Source of the DNA: Nitrospirales bacterium
Lineage (GTDB): Bacteria > Nitrospirota > Nitrospiria > Nitrospirales > UBA8639
NCBI GenBank assembly: GCA_022828225.1
Contig: JAJEJG010000001.1
Coordinates: 51,732-115,731 of the forward strand
Direction: 5' to 3'
Length of the DNA stretch: 64,000 bases
Shown here: positions 42,911-52,543 of the stretch, piece after piece
How positions within the stretch are numbered: position 1 is the first letter of the stretch
How the letters are laid out: every line of letters starts with the position of its first letter
Notes under the pieces: generated by a model
Database searches by the model: none
Told to the model about the DNA's origin: nothing
What the model saw: the letters and a program-made list of their open reading frames with translations, nothing else
Made by a program: the position numbers and the translations under genes

Positions 42911-44068
42911 CTACCACTTGAAATGTTTACTGAGCGTGAGGCCCTGCTGATGATAACTGGACCCGATAGAGGCGCCGTACAGGCGTTCCGGCAGATCCAG
43001 CATGTGCTCGTACACCACCTTGAAAAACGTCTGGCCGTCGTGAATCAAAAACGGCACGTCATGCGGCCGGACTTCCAGCACGACCTGGGTGCCCTTGCGC
43101 GGCCCGTCCCCGGCGCCGAAGCCCGGGTCGAAGAACCCGGCGTAGTGGGTCCGCAACTCACCGAAAGCCGCTTCATAGGCCACCATCTCGGCCGCGTACC
43201 CCGCGGGCACCTTGATGCGCTCATGGGACGCCAGGATATAAAACTCCTCGGGCTCGAGCAACAGCGTATTATTGGATTGCCGGTAGATGGGTTCCCAGAA
43301 ATCAAGCGCCGAATAATGGCCGGTCCTGGACAGGTCCACCACGTGACTGTTCTTCTTCGCCCGGTACCCCACGATTTCGCGGTCCCTGCCGGAACCCCGC
43401 AGGTCGATGCGCAGAAACAGACCGTGATCCACCCGGACGTCCGGCGCGGCCAGCGGGCGGGACTCCGCCGGGTCGTCGTCATTGTGGTACAGCAGTTTGG
43501 ACGACCGGTGCAAAGCACGGAGGCGCGAATCCGAGACCGTGGGCCGGCCGGTCAGGAGCCGGAGTTGGTTCAACGCCAAGCCGGTCTGTACGCGAATCGT
43601 AAACGACCGGGGCACGATCTCCAGATAGAGGGGCCCCTGGTAGCCCGCAGGGATTTCATCGAACCCCGCGTTCAGGTCCGTGATGAGCCGCGTGAAAATA
43701 TCCAGGCGCCCCGTGGAGCTTTTGGGATTCGCTTTCCCGCGAACGTCCGGGGGCAGGGCCACGCGCTCCAACAACGGCACCAGGTACACGTGTCCCTTTT
43801 CCAGGATGGCGCCCTGGGTCAGGTCGATCTCGTACATGACCAGCTCGGATTGGTACAGGTCCAGCACGTTCAAGCGCGCGCTGATCTCCGAGCGTTCAGG
43901 AAGAAAGCTGCTGATCAACCGGTACGCTTTCGTGCCGAGCCGGAGGTCCACGCTGGCCGGTTGGACCTGGTCGTCGGTGACCGCGGGATCAGCGTCGATC
44001 GCGCGCTCCCGAATCAGGGTTTTCAGGTGAGTGTCGGACAGAATGCCGTGCTTGCGCGTCGCGCCCAT
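42911..44068 (-). CDS. dcd: Two-domain dCTP deaminase-like protein
   Basis: 385 residues, about twice the usual dCTP deaminase, as in the '2-prime-deoxycytidine 5-prime-triphosphate deaminase' group with two dUTPase-like domains. First domain ~10-185: QVQPASVDLRLGTKAYRL, EKGHVYLVPLLERVALP, GKANPKSSTGRLDIFTRLIT, NAGFDEIPAGYQGPLYLEI. Second domain ~195-385: SNNTLLLEPEEFYILASHER, VPAGYAAEMVAY, HYAGFFDPGFG. It supplies dUMP precursor by deaminating dCTP; this is inferred from the family. It lies two bases after kamA. Confidence 0.83.
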   Translation of the reverse strand: MGATRKHGILSDTHLKTLIRERAIDADPAVTDDQVQPASVDLRLGTKAYRLISSFLPERSEISARLNVLDLYQSELVMYEIDLTQGAILEKGHVYLVPLLERVALPPDVRGKANPKSSTGRLDIFTRLITDLNAGFDEIPAGYQGPLYLEIVPRSFTIRVQTGLALNQLRLLTGRPTVSDSRLRALHRSSKLLYHNDDDPAESRPLAAPDVRVDHGLFLRIDLRGSGRDREIVGYRAKKNSHVVDLSRTGHYSALDFWEPIYRQSNNTLLLEPEEFYILASHERIKVPAGYAAEMVAYEAAFGELRTHYAGFFDPGFGAGDGPRKGTQVVLEVRPHDVPFLIHDGQTFFKVVYEHMLDLPERLYGASIGSSYHQQGLTLSKHFKW

Positions 44069-44070
44069 CG

Positions 44071-45192
44071 TTACTCGTCCATGGCGCCCAGGCTGCAGAG
44101 TCCCTCGGAAGCGGAGGTGCCGACCATGGGCAGTTCCCGGAGGCGACCCGCGTCGGGCTGCGGATAATGGTAGGTCTTGTTTTCGTAATTCTTCAGCACC
44201 GCGCCGTTCTCATCCAGGTTGAGCAAATAGTCGGACGGCAACAACGGAATTTTTCCGCCGCCGCCCGGGGCATCGATCACGAAATGCGGAACGGCCATGC
44301 CGCTGGTGTGGCCCTGCAACGACTGGATGATGGATAAGCCCGTCTCCACGGTCGTGCGGAAATGGTTGGTGCCCTTGGTCAGGTCGGCCTGATACAGGTA
44401 ATACGGCTTCACGCGGGCCAGCAGCAGTTCGTGCATGAGCCGCTTCATCACGGCCGGATCGTCGTTCACCCCCTTCAGCAACACCGTTTGCGCGCCCAGC
44501 GGCACGCCGGCGTCGGCCAGGCGCCCGCAGGCCGCTTTGACCTCCGGGGTGAGTTCGTCGGGATGATTGAAATGCAGGTTCATATAGATCGGATGATACT
44601 GTTTGACGATCTCGCAGAGTTCCGGGGTGATGCGCTGGGGCAGCGTCCCGGGCACGCGGGTGCCGAACCGGATGAGTTCGAGATGCGGGATGGTCCGGAG
44701 CGCCTTCAGAATGCGTTCGATCAGGTGATCGGGCAACAACAGGGGATCGCCGCCCGAAAGGATCACGTCGCGGACTTCCGGATGCTCGCGGAGATACGCG
44801 ATGGCCTGATCCAATTCGCCCTTCTTCAAAAACCCGGGTTTCCCGACCAGCCGCTTACGCGTACAGAACCGGCAATAGATCGGGCATTGATTCGTGACCA
44901 TCAACAGCACGCGGTCCGGATAGCGATGGACCAGGTGCGGCACGGGACTGTCGGTGTCTTCTTCCAAGGGATCGTCGGGCGCGTCGAAGTCCTCCATTTC
45001 AACGGCGTCCGGTACCACCTGTTTCCAGATCGCGTCGCCCTGCTCCTTGATCGTAGCGAGCACCGTGGGCGTGATCCGCATGGGATACGGGCCGACGACC
45101 TGCTCCACCTCTTTGGGATCCACGCCGAGATGTTTCGCCAAATCGTCGGGTTTGGTGATGCTCTCGGCCAGGACACGTTTCCAATCATCCAT
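44071..45192 (-). CDS. kamA: L-lysine 2,3-aminomutase family radical SAM enzyme
   Basis: 373-residue PLP/radical SAM enzyme that migrates an amino group to give beta-lysine or a related beta-amino acid. Cluster motif CPIYCRFC (C103, C107, C110), LSGGDPLLLPD near 145, PIYMNLHFNHPDE near 206, QTVLLKGVND near 243, and the PLP-lysine region APGGGGKIPLLPSDY near 320. No beta-lysine acetyltransferase (ablB) is adjacent, so osmolyte synthesis cannot be claimed. Glutamate 2,3-aminomutase is a possible alternative. First gene of kamA-dcd-membrane protein. Confidence 0.87.
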   Translation of the reverse strand: MDDWKRVLAESITKPDDLAKHLGVDPKEVEQVVGPYPMRITPTVLATIKEQGDAIWKQVVPDAVEMEDFDAPDDPLEEDTDSPVPHLVHRYPDRVLLMVTNQCPIYCRFCTRKRLVGKPGFLKKGELDQAIAYLREHPEVRDVILSGGDPLLLPDHLIERILKALRTIPHLELIRFGTRVPGTLPQRITPELCEIVKQYHPIYMNLHFNHPDELTPEVKAACGRLADAGVPLGAQTVLLKGVNDDPAVMKRLMHELLLARVKPYYLYQADLTKGTNHFRTTVETGLSIIQSLQGHTSGMAVPHFVIDAPGGGGKIPLLPSDYLLNLDENGAVLKNYENKTYHYPQPDAGRLRELPMVGTSASEGLCSLGAMDE

Positions 45193-45259
45193 CGGTATGC
45201 CTCGTGACTAGGGGTGGTATGCGGGCGCGAATCTGCAGGGAACAACCATGGTTCGTTCC

Positions 45260-45499
45260 CTATCCGGACGCCAGGGCGTCAAGGTGATTCAGGATGTCCG
45301 GCGTTTCAGTCAGGACGGTGTCTCCATCGACCAGGACGGGGACGTAATACTGTCCCGAAACCTCAAACACTTGTTTTCGGAACGGGCGGACTGTCGGAAC
45401 AATAACACTTTTATACTCGATCTCCAACTCATCCAGCCGGTTCCGCACCAAAGCGCATTCGGGACACCATTCAGTATGATACAACGTCAGCGCGTGCAT
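45260..45499 (-). CDS. Glutaredoxin/thioredoxin-fold protein (CPEC motif)
   Basis: 79 residues from ATG 45499 (MHALTLYHTEWCPECALVRN). The redox motif is WCPEC at ~11-15; the conserved cis-proline is in YYVPVLVDGD near 52, and TETPDILNHLDAL closes the fold, as in glutathione S-transferase N-terminal/glutaredoxin-like proteins. The open frame extends upstream into the LR-B repeat, which is not conserved. It may reduce disulfides or serve a neighbouring radical SAM enzyme; the latter is only contextual inference. Confidence 0.82.
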   Translation of the reverse strand: MHALTLYHTEWCPECALVRNRLDELEIEYKSVIVPTVRPFRKQVFEVSGQYYVPVLVDGDTVLTETPDILNHLDALASG

Positions 45500-45511
45500 G
45501 GGTTCTTCTGA

Positions 45512-45712
45512 TGCGGGGTTTCGCCCCCGCACGACGAGGTCCTTTTGTTTCGGCAAAAGGACCCAAAACCATTGGCGCCCGGGCGTGGCCCCAAGGGGGT
45601 GCCTTTGCCCCGGTCCCGGTTACGTGGGCTGCGGAACTCGCTGCGCTCAGACAGTCCTCGCCCCCAAACAGGATTCGGGACCGGGGCGCAGCCACGCCCG
45701 GAGGCGCCGGGA
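45512..45712. repeat. Long repeat LR-B (inverted copy of LR-A)
   Basis: Begins with the RU6 hairpin TGCGGGGTTTCGCCCCCGCA and ends GGAGGCGCCGGGAC. It faces LR-A across a 3.1-kb block with four genes. A partial third copy lies at about 47694-47872 in this orientation. Confidence 0.85.
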
Positions 45713-45732
45713 CAAAGCATTTGCAGTTCTTG

Positions 45733-45950
45733 TCATCCCCGACCCCGATCGGGGATCCAGTGTCTCTTGTCTTTGTAGCTGCGCCATCTCATGGCGCCTC
45801 ATACCGGCGCCCCTGTACTTTCCTCCCCTTTGTAAGGGGAGGTCAGGTGGGGTAGAGCCAACTCCCGAGAACCTTGCGCACAGTCCGGTCGTTGTTCCTC
45901 CACTCGATACAGGCGCTCTACCTCCCCTCGCCCCTCCTTACAAAGGAGGG
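45733..45950. repeat. RU1 half and RU7-type palindromes
   Basis: TGTCATCCCCGACCCCGATC..GGATCCAGTGTCTC near 45733-45775, then CCCCTTTGTAAGGGGAGGTC near 45830 and CCCCTCCTTACAAAGGAGGGG near 45928-45950. Confidence 0.65.
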
Positions 45951-45974
45951 GAACAGCCCGTACATAATGCTGGT

Positions 45975-47465
45975 TTATCCCGCCGGCGCGCATGGGGCCA
46001 GGATGGCATCGCGCATGCCGTGCAGTAATTTCTTGTCCTTGGGACACACCGTTGCCAGAATCCCGCCGAGCGTCACCTCGTCGCCGGACACGAAATAATA
46101 CGGGGACAGCCGGGCCCGCCCCTCCATGGATTCAAGTTGCCCCGTGCGCTCGTCCCAATGCGGCATCTCGAACTGCCGGCCCTTGTGGAACGCTTGGAAC
46201 ACGTAGGGCGTCGAGGAAAAAGTATCCAGCGCGTGATCCAATTTCGCCGCCCAGGCGGACTGCGGGATATCATGCCCCACGACGACCCCGCGACTGCCCC
46301 AGGCCAGTTCCGAAAACCCCGACGGTTTCAGGACGCAGTGTCGTTGCTTCTGCGTGGCGCGGGCGATCTGCCGCCAATCGGACACGGCCTTGCCGTCAAG
46401 CGTGAGGTCCGGGATGATCGCGGACGGCGGCAACGGACGAGGGTCCACGATCCAGGTTTTGGGCATGACCTGCGTGAGATACGCGAACACGTCCGGCCCC
46501 AACGCGTCGGACCAGAACCGTTCCAGCATGGGATGATGCAGGAGCGCGAAGGCCAGTTTTTCTTCCATCCAGGGTTTATACGGCGGCGTCACCTTCACGC
46601 GGCCCTTCCTGGCGGCGTACATCAGCAATTCGGACTTCGGAATATTGTCCAGGTCGAAGAGCTCGAAAAACCGGTAGACGTGCGAAACGGGCCGTTCCCC
46701 TGAAGGTGTCGCGGCGAACAAGGTAGGAAGCAACGACGGTTGGTCCTCCGTGAACCGCAGGTCTCCGGGATGCACGCACCAGGCATCCAACCCCGCGGCC
46801 CGAAGCCGGCACGCCGCCCACTCCATTTCGATCCGGTAATCCTCGGCCTCGTCGGACACCACGATGGCGACACAGCCGTCATCCCCGCCGGCGGCGTTCC
46901 CGGACCGGAACAGCGCGGCAAACGTCTCGATCATGCCGTCGGTCCCGCCCACGAGCGAATCACCCAATGCACCATAGGCGGAGGACAAACAGCCGGTAAT
47001 CCCGATCCCGCCGGGCACGGAATCCAACTCCGTGATCATCATGCCCGTCTCGGTCGGAATCACGTCGGGCCGGATCACCAGCGGGAGCGCCTCACGAAAC
47101 CGTTTCATGCGAGCATATTCCAACAGGGCCGGCGGCTTGCCCAGATCCAGATATTGGTGCACCCAGAACGGTTGCCGGCCCTTGACGCTCTCCAGATACA
47201 GCCGGTTGAGCGCTTTCGAAAACGCCCAGAGCCGGGGCCCCAGGTCCTCGAAGAACGACACGTCGTCTGCAGTCAATGGGAACGGAACGGGTGAGACGCG
47301 CCAGGCAGGCGAAGACTCGAACAGCCCCGCCGCTTGAAGGGCATCACGCACGGCCGAGCAGCGCCGGCCCTCGTCGCACAGCGGAGGCGCAGGAGAGAAG
47401 CCGGAAGGGGATGCCGTATCCGAATACTGCTGAAGCATAGGACCTGCCGCCGGACCGTGGGCCAT
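45975..47465 (-). CDS. Large protein of unknown function, weakly ATP-grasp-like
   Basis: 496 residues from ATG 47465 (MAHGPAAGPMLQQYSD); the frame stays open upstream only through repeat sequence. Notable stretches: TETGMMITELDSVPGGIGIT near 173-192, CVAIVVSDEAEDYRIEMEWA near 230-250, and HCVLKPSGFSELAWGSRGVV near 390-410, which recalls the Lys and glycine-rich loop of ATP-grasp ligases. SSTPYVFQAFHKGRQFEMP follows. No family is recognised with certainty. A TATAAC box ends six bases before the ATG, hinting at a near-leaderless mRNA. Confidence 0.65.
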   Translation of the reverse strand: MAHGPAAGPMLQQYSDTASPSGFSPAPPLCDEGRRCSAVRDALQAAGLFESSPAWRVSPVPFPLTADDVSFFEDLGPRLWAFSKALNRLYLESVKGRQPFWVHQYLDLGKPPALLEYARMKRFREALPLVIRPDVIPTETGMMITELDSVPGGIGITGCLSSAYGALGDSLVGGTDGMIETFAALFRSGNAAGGDDGCVAIVVSDEAEDYRIEMEWAACRLRAAGLDAWCVHPGDLRFTEDQPSLLPTLFAATPSGERPVSHVYRFFELFDLDNIPKSELLMYAARKGRVKVTPPYKPWMEEKLAFALLHHPMLERFWSDALGPDVFAYLTQVMPKTWIVDPRPLPPSAIIPDLTLDGKAVSDWRQIARATQKQRHCVLKPSGFSELAWGSRGVVVGHDIPQSAWAAKLDHALDTFSSTPYVFQAFHKGRQFEMPHWDERTGQLESMEGRARLSPYYFVSGDEVTLGGILATVCPKDKKLLHGMRDAILAPCAPAG

Positions 47466-47639
47466 GAAAACGTTATACCTCAGTGGATCGTAATGATGAA
47501 GGGATGAAGAATAGACGCTGGTGGAGTTCGCAGGGTCGCAACAGAACACCCAACAAAAAGTCATCCTACCATGAGCCCTCGCGGAGAGACAAGCGAGCGG
47601 GGGCGAATCCGTCTTTCTGCGGGGGTTCGCCCTCACACG

Positions 47640-47995
47640 CCCCTCTCTGTCATGCCCGACCCCGATCGGGCATCCAGGGTCTTTGGTTTTTCGTGCGGGG
47701 TTTCGCCCCCGCACGACGAGGTTCCTTCGACTTCGCTTCCTTCGGCTTCGCTCCGCTACGCTCAGGACAGGCCCTTCGACCCTTCGACAAGCTCAGGACT
47801 CAGGACAGTCCTCGCCCCCAAACAGGATTCGGGACCGGGGCGCAGCCACGCCCGGAGGCGCCGGGACAGGACATTTGCATTTGCTGTCATTCCCGGCTTG
47901 ACCGGGAATCCAGCGTCTTTATCCTTCGAACAGAGGACAAAACAAAGACACTGGATCCTCGATTAAAAATGTCGAGGATGACAGGAGGGGGGGAG
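47640..47995. repeat. Repeat cluster: RU1 half, RU6, RU5 pieces, partial LR, RU1 pair
   Basis: RU1 half near 47648-47685, RU6 at about 47694-47725, tandem GCTTCCTTCGGCTTCG and CCCTTCGAC pieces of RU5 near 47730-47800, the LR tail to about 47872, and a paired RU1 at about 47886-47985. It accounts for most of the 640-bp spacer; no gene is seen. Confidence 0.75.
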
Positions 47996-48105
47996 TCGAG
48001 GATGGCAGGTGGAGCAGTTGACGATGGTACGTAAGTGGGCTACCTTTCAGCGGCGGATCTGACGGCTTTGTCTTGGACATGCCCGAACCCGAAGGAGAGC
48101 ACCTG

Positions 48106-49071
48106 ATGCAACGACACCGATTCTTCATTTTCCTCATGGCAGCGGGTCTCGTGATGATCCTGAACGGCTGCGGGGGAGCCGTCCTCCCGCCCATGGAGCC
48201 GCCGCCCCTTGACCCCGCAGTTGAAGCGGCGCTGGCCGAGTTGCAGGAGGTGTCGAACCTCTCGGATTCGTTGCTGGTCAGCGATCTCGTGTTCACGCCG
48301 GCCGGCGAGACCGAGCGGCTCCACGGCGCGACGTCCTGTGGCCGGACAAAGTGTCGAACCACCGTGTTGGGCAACACGTTTCTCACGTACGGGCTGAATC
48401 CTGACATCGACGACCCCGATTTTGAAGGGCTCTCCAAGGCCCCGGTGATCGAGGGCCGTGGGTTTGTGCAATACCGGGGCGTGTCCCTGGGCGCGTTTCG
48501 CGAACGGACTTACCAGCGGGAAGAATACGAGTTCCGCGGCAGGCCCGTTAAAGTTGAAATCGACACCGATATCCTGTCGTATGAAGGCTGGATGCAGTAC
48601 AGTAAATTTGGCGGGCAAATCAATAGCATCACCAACGGCATCGTCCAAATCGGACAAACTCAGCGAGACTACACAGGCCAGCGGTATGCAGTGGGTACCT
48701 CGATAGGTCAGCTAAGTGAGACGAATCCGGTCGAAGGAAACGCCACGTGGGAGGGCGTCATGGTGGGCGGGAGAATCGGCGAGACCGCCGATTTCGGGGA
48801 CCCCGTGCGCGGCGATGCCACGCTCACCTATGATTTCGCCGACGCGGATGTGGACGTGGCCTTTACCAACATCCGCACCCTGCCGATCGTGCAGGTGCCG
48901 GAGACGTATCCCGATATGACGTGGGAGAACCTGCCGGTCAAAAACGGCCGGTTCGGGGGAGGCTTTGACGACCCGACGCTTGAAGGCCGGTTCTACGGAC
49001 CCAACCATGAAGAAGTCGGCGGCATCTTTCAACGGAACCGCATCGTCGGGGCCTTCGGCGCGCAACGCTGA
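48106..49071 (+). CDS. TbpB-like surface lipoprotein
   Basis: 321 residues from ATG 48106, with AAGGAGAG six bases upstream (an earlier in-frame ATG at 48073 lacks a ribosome site). Lipoprotein signal [17 protein letters not shown] with an LNGC lipobox at ~20, then a proline-rich linker ([10 protein letters not shown]). The C-terminal half is beta-rich and ends [24 protein letters not shown], the closing strand pattern of transferrin-binding-protein-B-like beta-barrels. The ligand is unknown; such barrels occur in many surface lipoproteins. The 5' region is full of RU1. Confidence 0.75.
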   Translation: MQRHRFFIFLMAAGLVMILNGCGGAVLPPMEPPPLDPAVEAALAELQEVSNLSDSLLVSDLVFTPAGETERLHGATSCGRTKCRTTVLGNTFLTYGLNPDIDDPDFEGLSKAPVIEGRGFVQYRGVSLGAFRERTYQREEYEFRGRPVKVEIDTDILSYEGWMQYSKFGGQINSITNGIVQIGQTQRDYTGQRYAVGTSIGQLSETNPVEGNATWEGVMVGGRIGETADFGDPVRGDATLTYDFADADVDVAFTNIRTLPIVQVPETYPDMTWENLPVKNGRFGGGFDDPTLEGRFYGPNHEEVGGIFQRNRIVGAFGAQR

Positions 49072-49210
49072 ACCCCCCTTGCCCCCCTTCTCAGGGGGGT
49101 GAGAGTCTGCCTTCCCCCCTTATCAGGGAGGAAAGGGAACGGGTTTCTTCCATCCCCCTGATAAGGGGGAATGAGGGGGTTGGGGATCGAGGGGATTGTC
49201 TGACAAAGGC
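49072..49210. repeat. RU3 pair
   Basis: Successive CCCCCCTTCTCAGGGGGG, CCCCCCTTATCAGGGAGG and CCCCCTGATAAGGGGG hairpins, ending GAGGGGGTTGGGG and TTGTCTGACAAAGGCG, the same tail as at 52399-52410. Confidence 0.75.
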
Positions 49211-49232
49211 GAAGGAAAAAAACAGGCAACGC

Positions 49233-50045
49233 ATGAAAGGACACGAAATCGACATCGAGCAATACCGGATCACCGAGGAACCGTTTTATGAGGAGATCAA
49301 CGGTGAAATCGGGCTGGCCGACATCGCGGCGCAACAGCATCTACCGGTGATGCTCAAAGGCCCGACGGGCTGCGGCAAGACCCGGTTCGTGCAACACCTC
49401 GCCTATCGGTTGAAGCGTCCGCTGATCACGGTGGCCTGCCATGAGGACCTGACCGCGTCGGACCTGGTGGGCCGCTACCTGCTCAAGGGAGAAGAAACCA
49501 TATGGGTGGACGGTCCCCTGACCCTCGGGGTGAAGCACGGGGCCATCGTCTATCTGGATGAAATCGTCGAAGCCCGCAAAGACACCACGGTGGTCGTCCA
49601 TCCGCTCGGCGACGACCGCCGGTTTCTGCCGATCGAAAAACGCGGGCAGGTCATCGAGGCCGTCGATGACTTCATGCTCGTGATTTCCTACAACCCCGGC
49701 TACCAGAGCGTGCTCAAGGAACTCAAGCAAAGCACCAAGCAACGGTTCATGGCGATCGAGTTCACGTATCCGCCCGCCGACGTCGAAACGAAAATCATCG
49801 AGCATGAAGCCGGCGTGGCCAAGGAAGTGGCCCAACGGCTCGTCAAACTCGGGGGCAAGGTGCGGAACCTGCGCAACCACGGGCTGGAGGAAGGCGTGAG
49901 CACGCGACTGCTCATTTACGCCGGCACCCTCATGCGGCAAGGCGTCAACCCGGAGCGCGCGTGCGAAGTGGCGGTGGTCCAGCCCATCACGGACGACGCC
50001 GACATGCACCGCAGCATCCAGGAACTCGTGAAGGCGATCTTTTGA
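49233..50045 (+). CDS. CbbQ/NirQ/NorQ-type AAA+ ATPase
   Basis: 270-residue MoxR-related ATPase that remodels or activates a partner enzyme. Walker A GPTGCGKT (43-50), [19 protein letters not shown] near 68-86, Walker [12 protein letters not shown] near 104-114, sensor 1 [11 protein letters not shown] near 149-159, QRFMAIEF near 170, and the C-terminal CbbQ domain with [13 protein letters not shown]. Its usual partner, a VWA-domain CbbO/NorD protein, is not next to it, so the client cannot be named. Confidence 0.88.
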   Translation: MKGHEIDIEQYRITEEPFYEEINGEIGLADIAAQQHLPVMLKGPTGCGKTRFVQHLAYRLKRPLITVACHEDLTASDLVGRYLLKGEETIWVDGPLTLGVKHGAIVYLDEIVEARKDTTVVVHPLGDDRRFLPIEKRGQVIEAVDDFMLVISYNPGYQSVLKELKQSTKQRFMAIEFTYPPADVETKIIEHEAGVAKEVAQRLVKLGGKVRNLRNHGLEEGVSTRLLIYAGTLMRQGVNPERACEVAVVQPITDDADMHRSIQELVKAIF

Positions 50046-50109
50046 GCCACTTTGTCGGTGCCCCGTTCCCGTTGGCCATGTTTCATTGGTGTGAAAATAC
50101 CGTAAGTCT

Positions 50110-50224
50110 GTCATTCCCGCGAACGCGGGAATCCAGTGTCTTTCTCTTTTGCCCCTTCATTCGTACAGATCCGCTTGGAACAAAAAACACCTGGATTCCC
50201 GATTACAAATGTCGGGAATGACAG
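50110..50224. repeat. Paired RU1 element
   Basis: TGTCATTCCCGCGAACGCGG.. to ..TTACAAATGTCGGGAATGAC: left tip GCGAACGC, right tip GATTACAAATGTC. It lies between the CbbQ-type and HAD genes. Confidence 0.85.
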
Positions 50225-50257
50225 AAGGAGTAGTCGGGGATAACAGAAAAGGAAGGC

Positions 50258-51136
50258 ATGGCCGAACCGCAAAACATCATCGCCGTCGTCTACGACTTCG
50301 ATCACACCCTGAGCCCGCAGTACATGCAGGATCGGACGATCCTGCCGCACGCCGGGATCGATCCGCAGGAGTTCTGGCAGAGTTGCACCGCGCTCATCCG
50401 GGAAAAAGGGTACGACCAGGAACTCGCCTACATGAAGCGGATGCTGGAACATGACGCGATCCGGTCCCTGTCGAACCGGGACCTCCAAGGCATGGGCGCG
50501 CAACTCACGTTTTTCCCCGGTATCCCGGACTGTTTCGGCGAATTGAACGCCATCATCCAGCAACCCAAATACCGGGAATGGGACATCCACCTGGAACATT
50601 ACGTGGTCAGTTCGGGGCTGGAAGCCATCCTGCAGGGCAGTGAGATCGCGAAGTGGACCAAAGCCATCTGGGGATGCCAGTTCGATGAAGAGGACGGGCA
50701 CATCAGTTTTCCCAAGCGCACCATCAGCCATACGCAAAAAACGCAATACCTATTCCGGGTCAACAAACACCTCCTGGACCCGGCTCAGGACGTGAACGAC
50801 CACATGCCCGAAGAAGCCCGGCGCGTGCCGTTCCCGAACATGATCTACGTGGGTGACGGCCCGACCGACGTGCCGTGTTTCACCGTCATCAAGAAGCACG
50901 GCGGCCTCGCCGTGGCCGTGTATAATCCGGATGATCCCACGCGCCGGTCGTTCAAAAAATGTTACGACCTCGCGCACCATGCCGACCGCGTACATTTCAT
51001 GGCCCCCGCCGACTATCGAAGCGGAAGCCAACTCCGCCTGATCCTGGAGCAACACCTCACCGAAATCGCCGACGGCATCGTCGAACGCCGCCGTCACGCC
51101 ATCGCCGCCACCCGCGTCGCCGCCCCCCCGCCGTAA
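50258..51136 (+). CDS. HAD-superfamily phosphatase
   Basis: 292 residues. HAD motif I DFDHTLS (13-19), motif II VVSSGLEAIL near 126, and motif IV YVGDGPTDVPCF near 199-210; a lysine in the FPKRTISHTQKTQYL region provides motif III. The cap is helical (residues ~25-110). The C-terminal ~30 residues are basic with an Ala/Pro-rich tail (AATRVAAPPP). The substrate is unknown. GAAGG lies upstream of the ATG. Its upstream spacer is an RU1 element. Confidence 0.83.
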   Translation: MAEPQNIIAVVYDFDHTLSPQYMQDRTILPHAGIDPQEFWQSCTALIREKGYDQELAYMKRMLEHDAIRSLSNRDLQGMGAQLTFFPGIPDCFGELNAIIQQPKYREWDIHLEHYVVSSGLEAILQGSEIAKWTKAIWGCQFDEEDGHISFPKRTISHTQKTQYLFRVNKHLLDPAQDVNDHMPEEARRVPFPNMIYVGDGPTDVPCFTVIKKHGGLAVAVYNPDDPTRRSFKKCYDLAHHADRVHFMAPADYRSGSQLRLILEQHLTEIADGIVERRRHAIAATRVAAPPP

Positions 51137-51170
51137 AAACAGCAGGGGATGTCTGGCATTCGTTCTTCTC

Positions 51171-51463
51171 TGTCATTCCCGCGCACGCGGGAATCCAGCG
51201 TCTTTTGTCTTGTCTTTATTCTTCACAAAGAAGGAAAAAGCAAAGACACTGGATGCCCGATCGGGGTCGGGCATGACAGAAGAGTCGGCGCCTGCGGGCG
51301 TGGCTGCGCCCCGGTCCCGAACTCCCCTGCCCCCCTTATCAGGGGGGAGATGCACGCTACCGTCCCCCTGACAAGGGGGATTGAGGGGGTTGTCCCTACG
51401 TTCGTGTCGTTGTAGGGGACGGCCTGTGTGCCGTCCCGGATAAATCCGGCGCCCCCCCTACGA
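51171..51463. repeat. Composite RU1-RU2-RU3-RU4 block
   Basis: Paired RU1 (about 51171-51279), RU2 (51287-51320), RU3 (51325-51393) and a full RU4 palindrome GTAGGGGACGGCC..CCCCCCCTACG (51410-51463) in direct succession. Confidence 0.8.
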
Positions 51464-51529
51464 TTGCGAAAACGCCACGAGAGCGGTAAAGTACCGCTAC
51501 AGACAAGCCTTTGTCGAAGCGGGTGAATC

Positions 51530-52174
51530 ATGACCAAGCAACCTACATATGCAAATGATGCACATCGCGTTGTCCGATCCTTCAGCAGTATCGGCCTCGC
51601 TATCCTCCTGCTCGTCTCCGCGATGCCCTCGGTAGCCGTCGGGCAGGAAGACCAAGGTTTTACCCCCAAGGCGGCCACAAAGGAGAGTGAGGGCAACGTC
51701 ACCACCACGACCGAACTGATGGCGTTGGACCAGGAAAATTGGCAGCGCCCGCAATCCGCTTTCAAATGGATCGCCATGGCCCGGGACATCAAGGTGCCCT
51801 GGGACACGTTCGGGCGACAGGGATGGATGACGGATGACGCCTATGTGGAACCCGTGGACCCCGGCGTGTCCGAATTTTCAGCGGATACGGAAATCTTCTA
51901 CCTCGTCTTTGCGGTCTCGGCCCTCGATGCGCCCTCGCAATACCGGGCGGCCTGGTTTCACATGCCGGACGGAAAGGTCCCGTCGGAAGAACTCACGGGC
52001 ACCGATGCCTTATTCATGGAAATGAACGAAAAGGCGGGGTACCTGGAAATCTATCGACCCGAGGGCGGTTGGAAAAAAGGGAAGTATCTCGTCAAGCTCT
52101 ACTTCGAAAGTCCCGGCCAGGAACTCTACGACCCCAACGTAATCGGCACCATGGCGTTCACGATCACGGATTGA
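51530..52174 (+). CDS. Exported protein of unknown function
   Basis: 214 residues with an N-terminal signal peptide (FSSIGLAILLLVSAMPSVAVG). The mature protein opens with a short polar linker (QEDQGFTPKAATKESEGNV), followed by a beta-sandwich-like region (FSADTEIFYLVFAVSALDAP, YRAAWFHMPDGKVP, GKYLVKLYFESPGQELY, VIGTMAFTITD). The pattern recalls small periplasmic beta-sandwich domains, but no family is recognised. No clear Shine-Dalgarno. Flanked on both sides by repeat blocks. Confidence 0.7.
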   Translation: MTKQPTYANDAHRVVRSFSSIGLAILLLVSAMPSVAVGQEDQGFTPKAATKESEGNVTTTTELMALDQENWQRPQSAFKWIAMARDIKVPWDTFGRQGWMTDDAYVEPVDPGVSEFSADTEIFYLVFAVSALDAPSQYRAAWFHMPDGKVPSEELTGTDALFMEMNEKAGYLEIYRPEGGWKKGKYLVKLYFESPGQELYDPNVIGTMAFTITD

Positions 52175-52229
52175 CCGCCTCACGTCTTCGGCACAACAAC
52201 GCTACCTATCTGTCATTCCTGCCCCCCTT

Positions 52230-52410
52230 CTGTCATCCTCGACATTTTTAATCGAGGATCCAGCGTCTTTGCTTTTTGCACAGTTCTCCCGGCGCCTGCG
52301 GGCGTGGCGGCGCCCCGGTCCCGAACCCCCCTGGCCCCCCTTCTCAGGGGGGAGCCGTTCGCTGTTGTCCCCCTGAGAAGGGGGAGTGAGGGGGTTGTCT
52401 GACAAAGGCG
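52230..52410. repeat. RU1 half, RU2 and RU3; 112 bp identical to window end
   Basis: 52288-52399 (RU2 plus RU3) matches 63889-64000 base for base. An RU1 half (TGTCATCCTCGACATTTTTA..) precedes it and a further RU1 half lies at about 52468-52512. Confidence 0.85.
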
Positions 52411-52543
52411 GGGCAGGAAAGGAGAACTGGTCAACCAATGACTGCACACATACAAGGATGCCCGAAACGACAAACCAAAGACACTGGATGCCCGATCGTG
52501 GTCGGGCATGACAGCTGTGGAAGGGAAAGGGTGAAAGTATGCC

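Noticed and set aside
45260..45556. Longer start for the thioredoxin-fold protein
   Set aside because: The extra residues come from the LR-B repeat, and similar residues recur wherever this repeat is translated.
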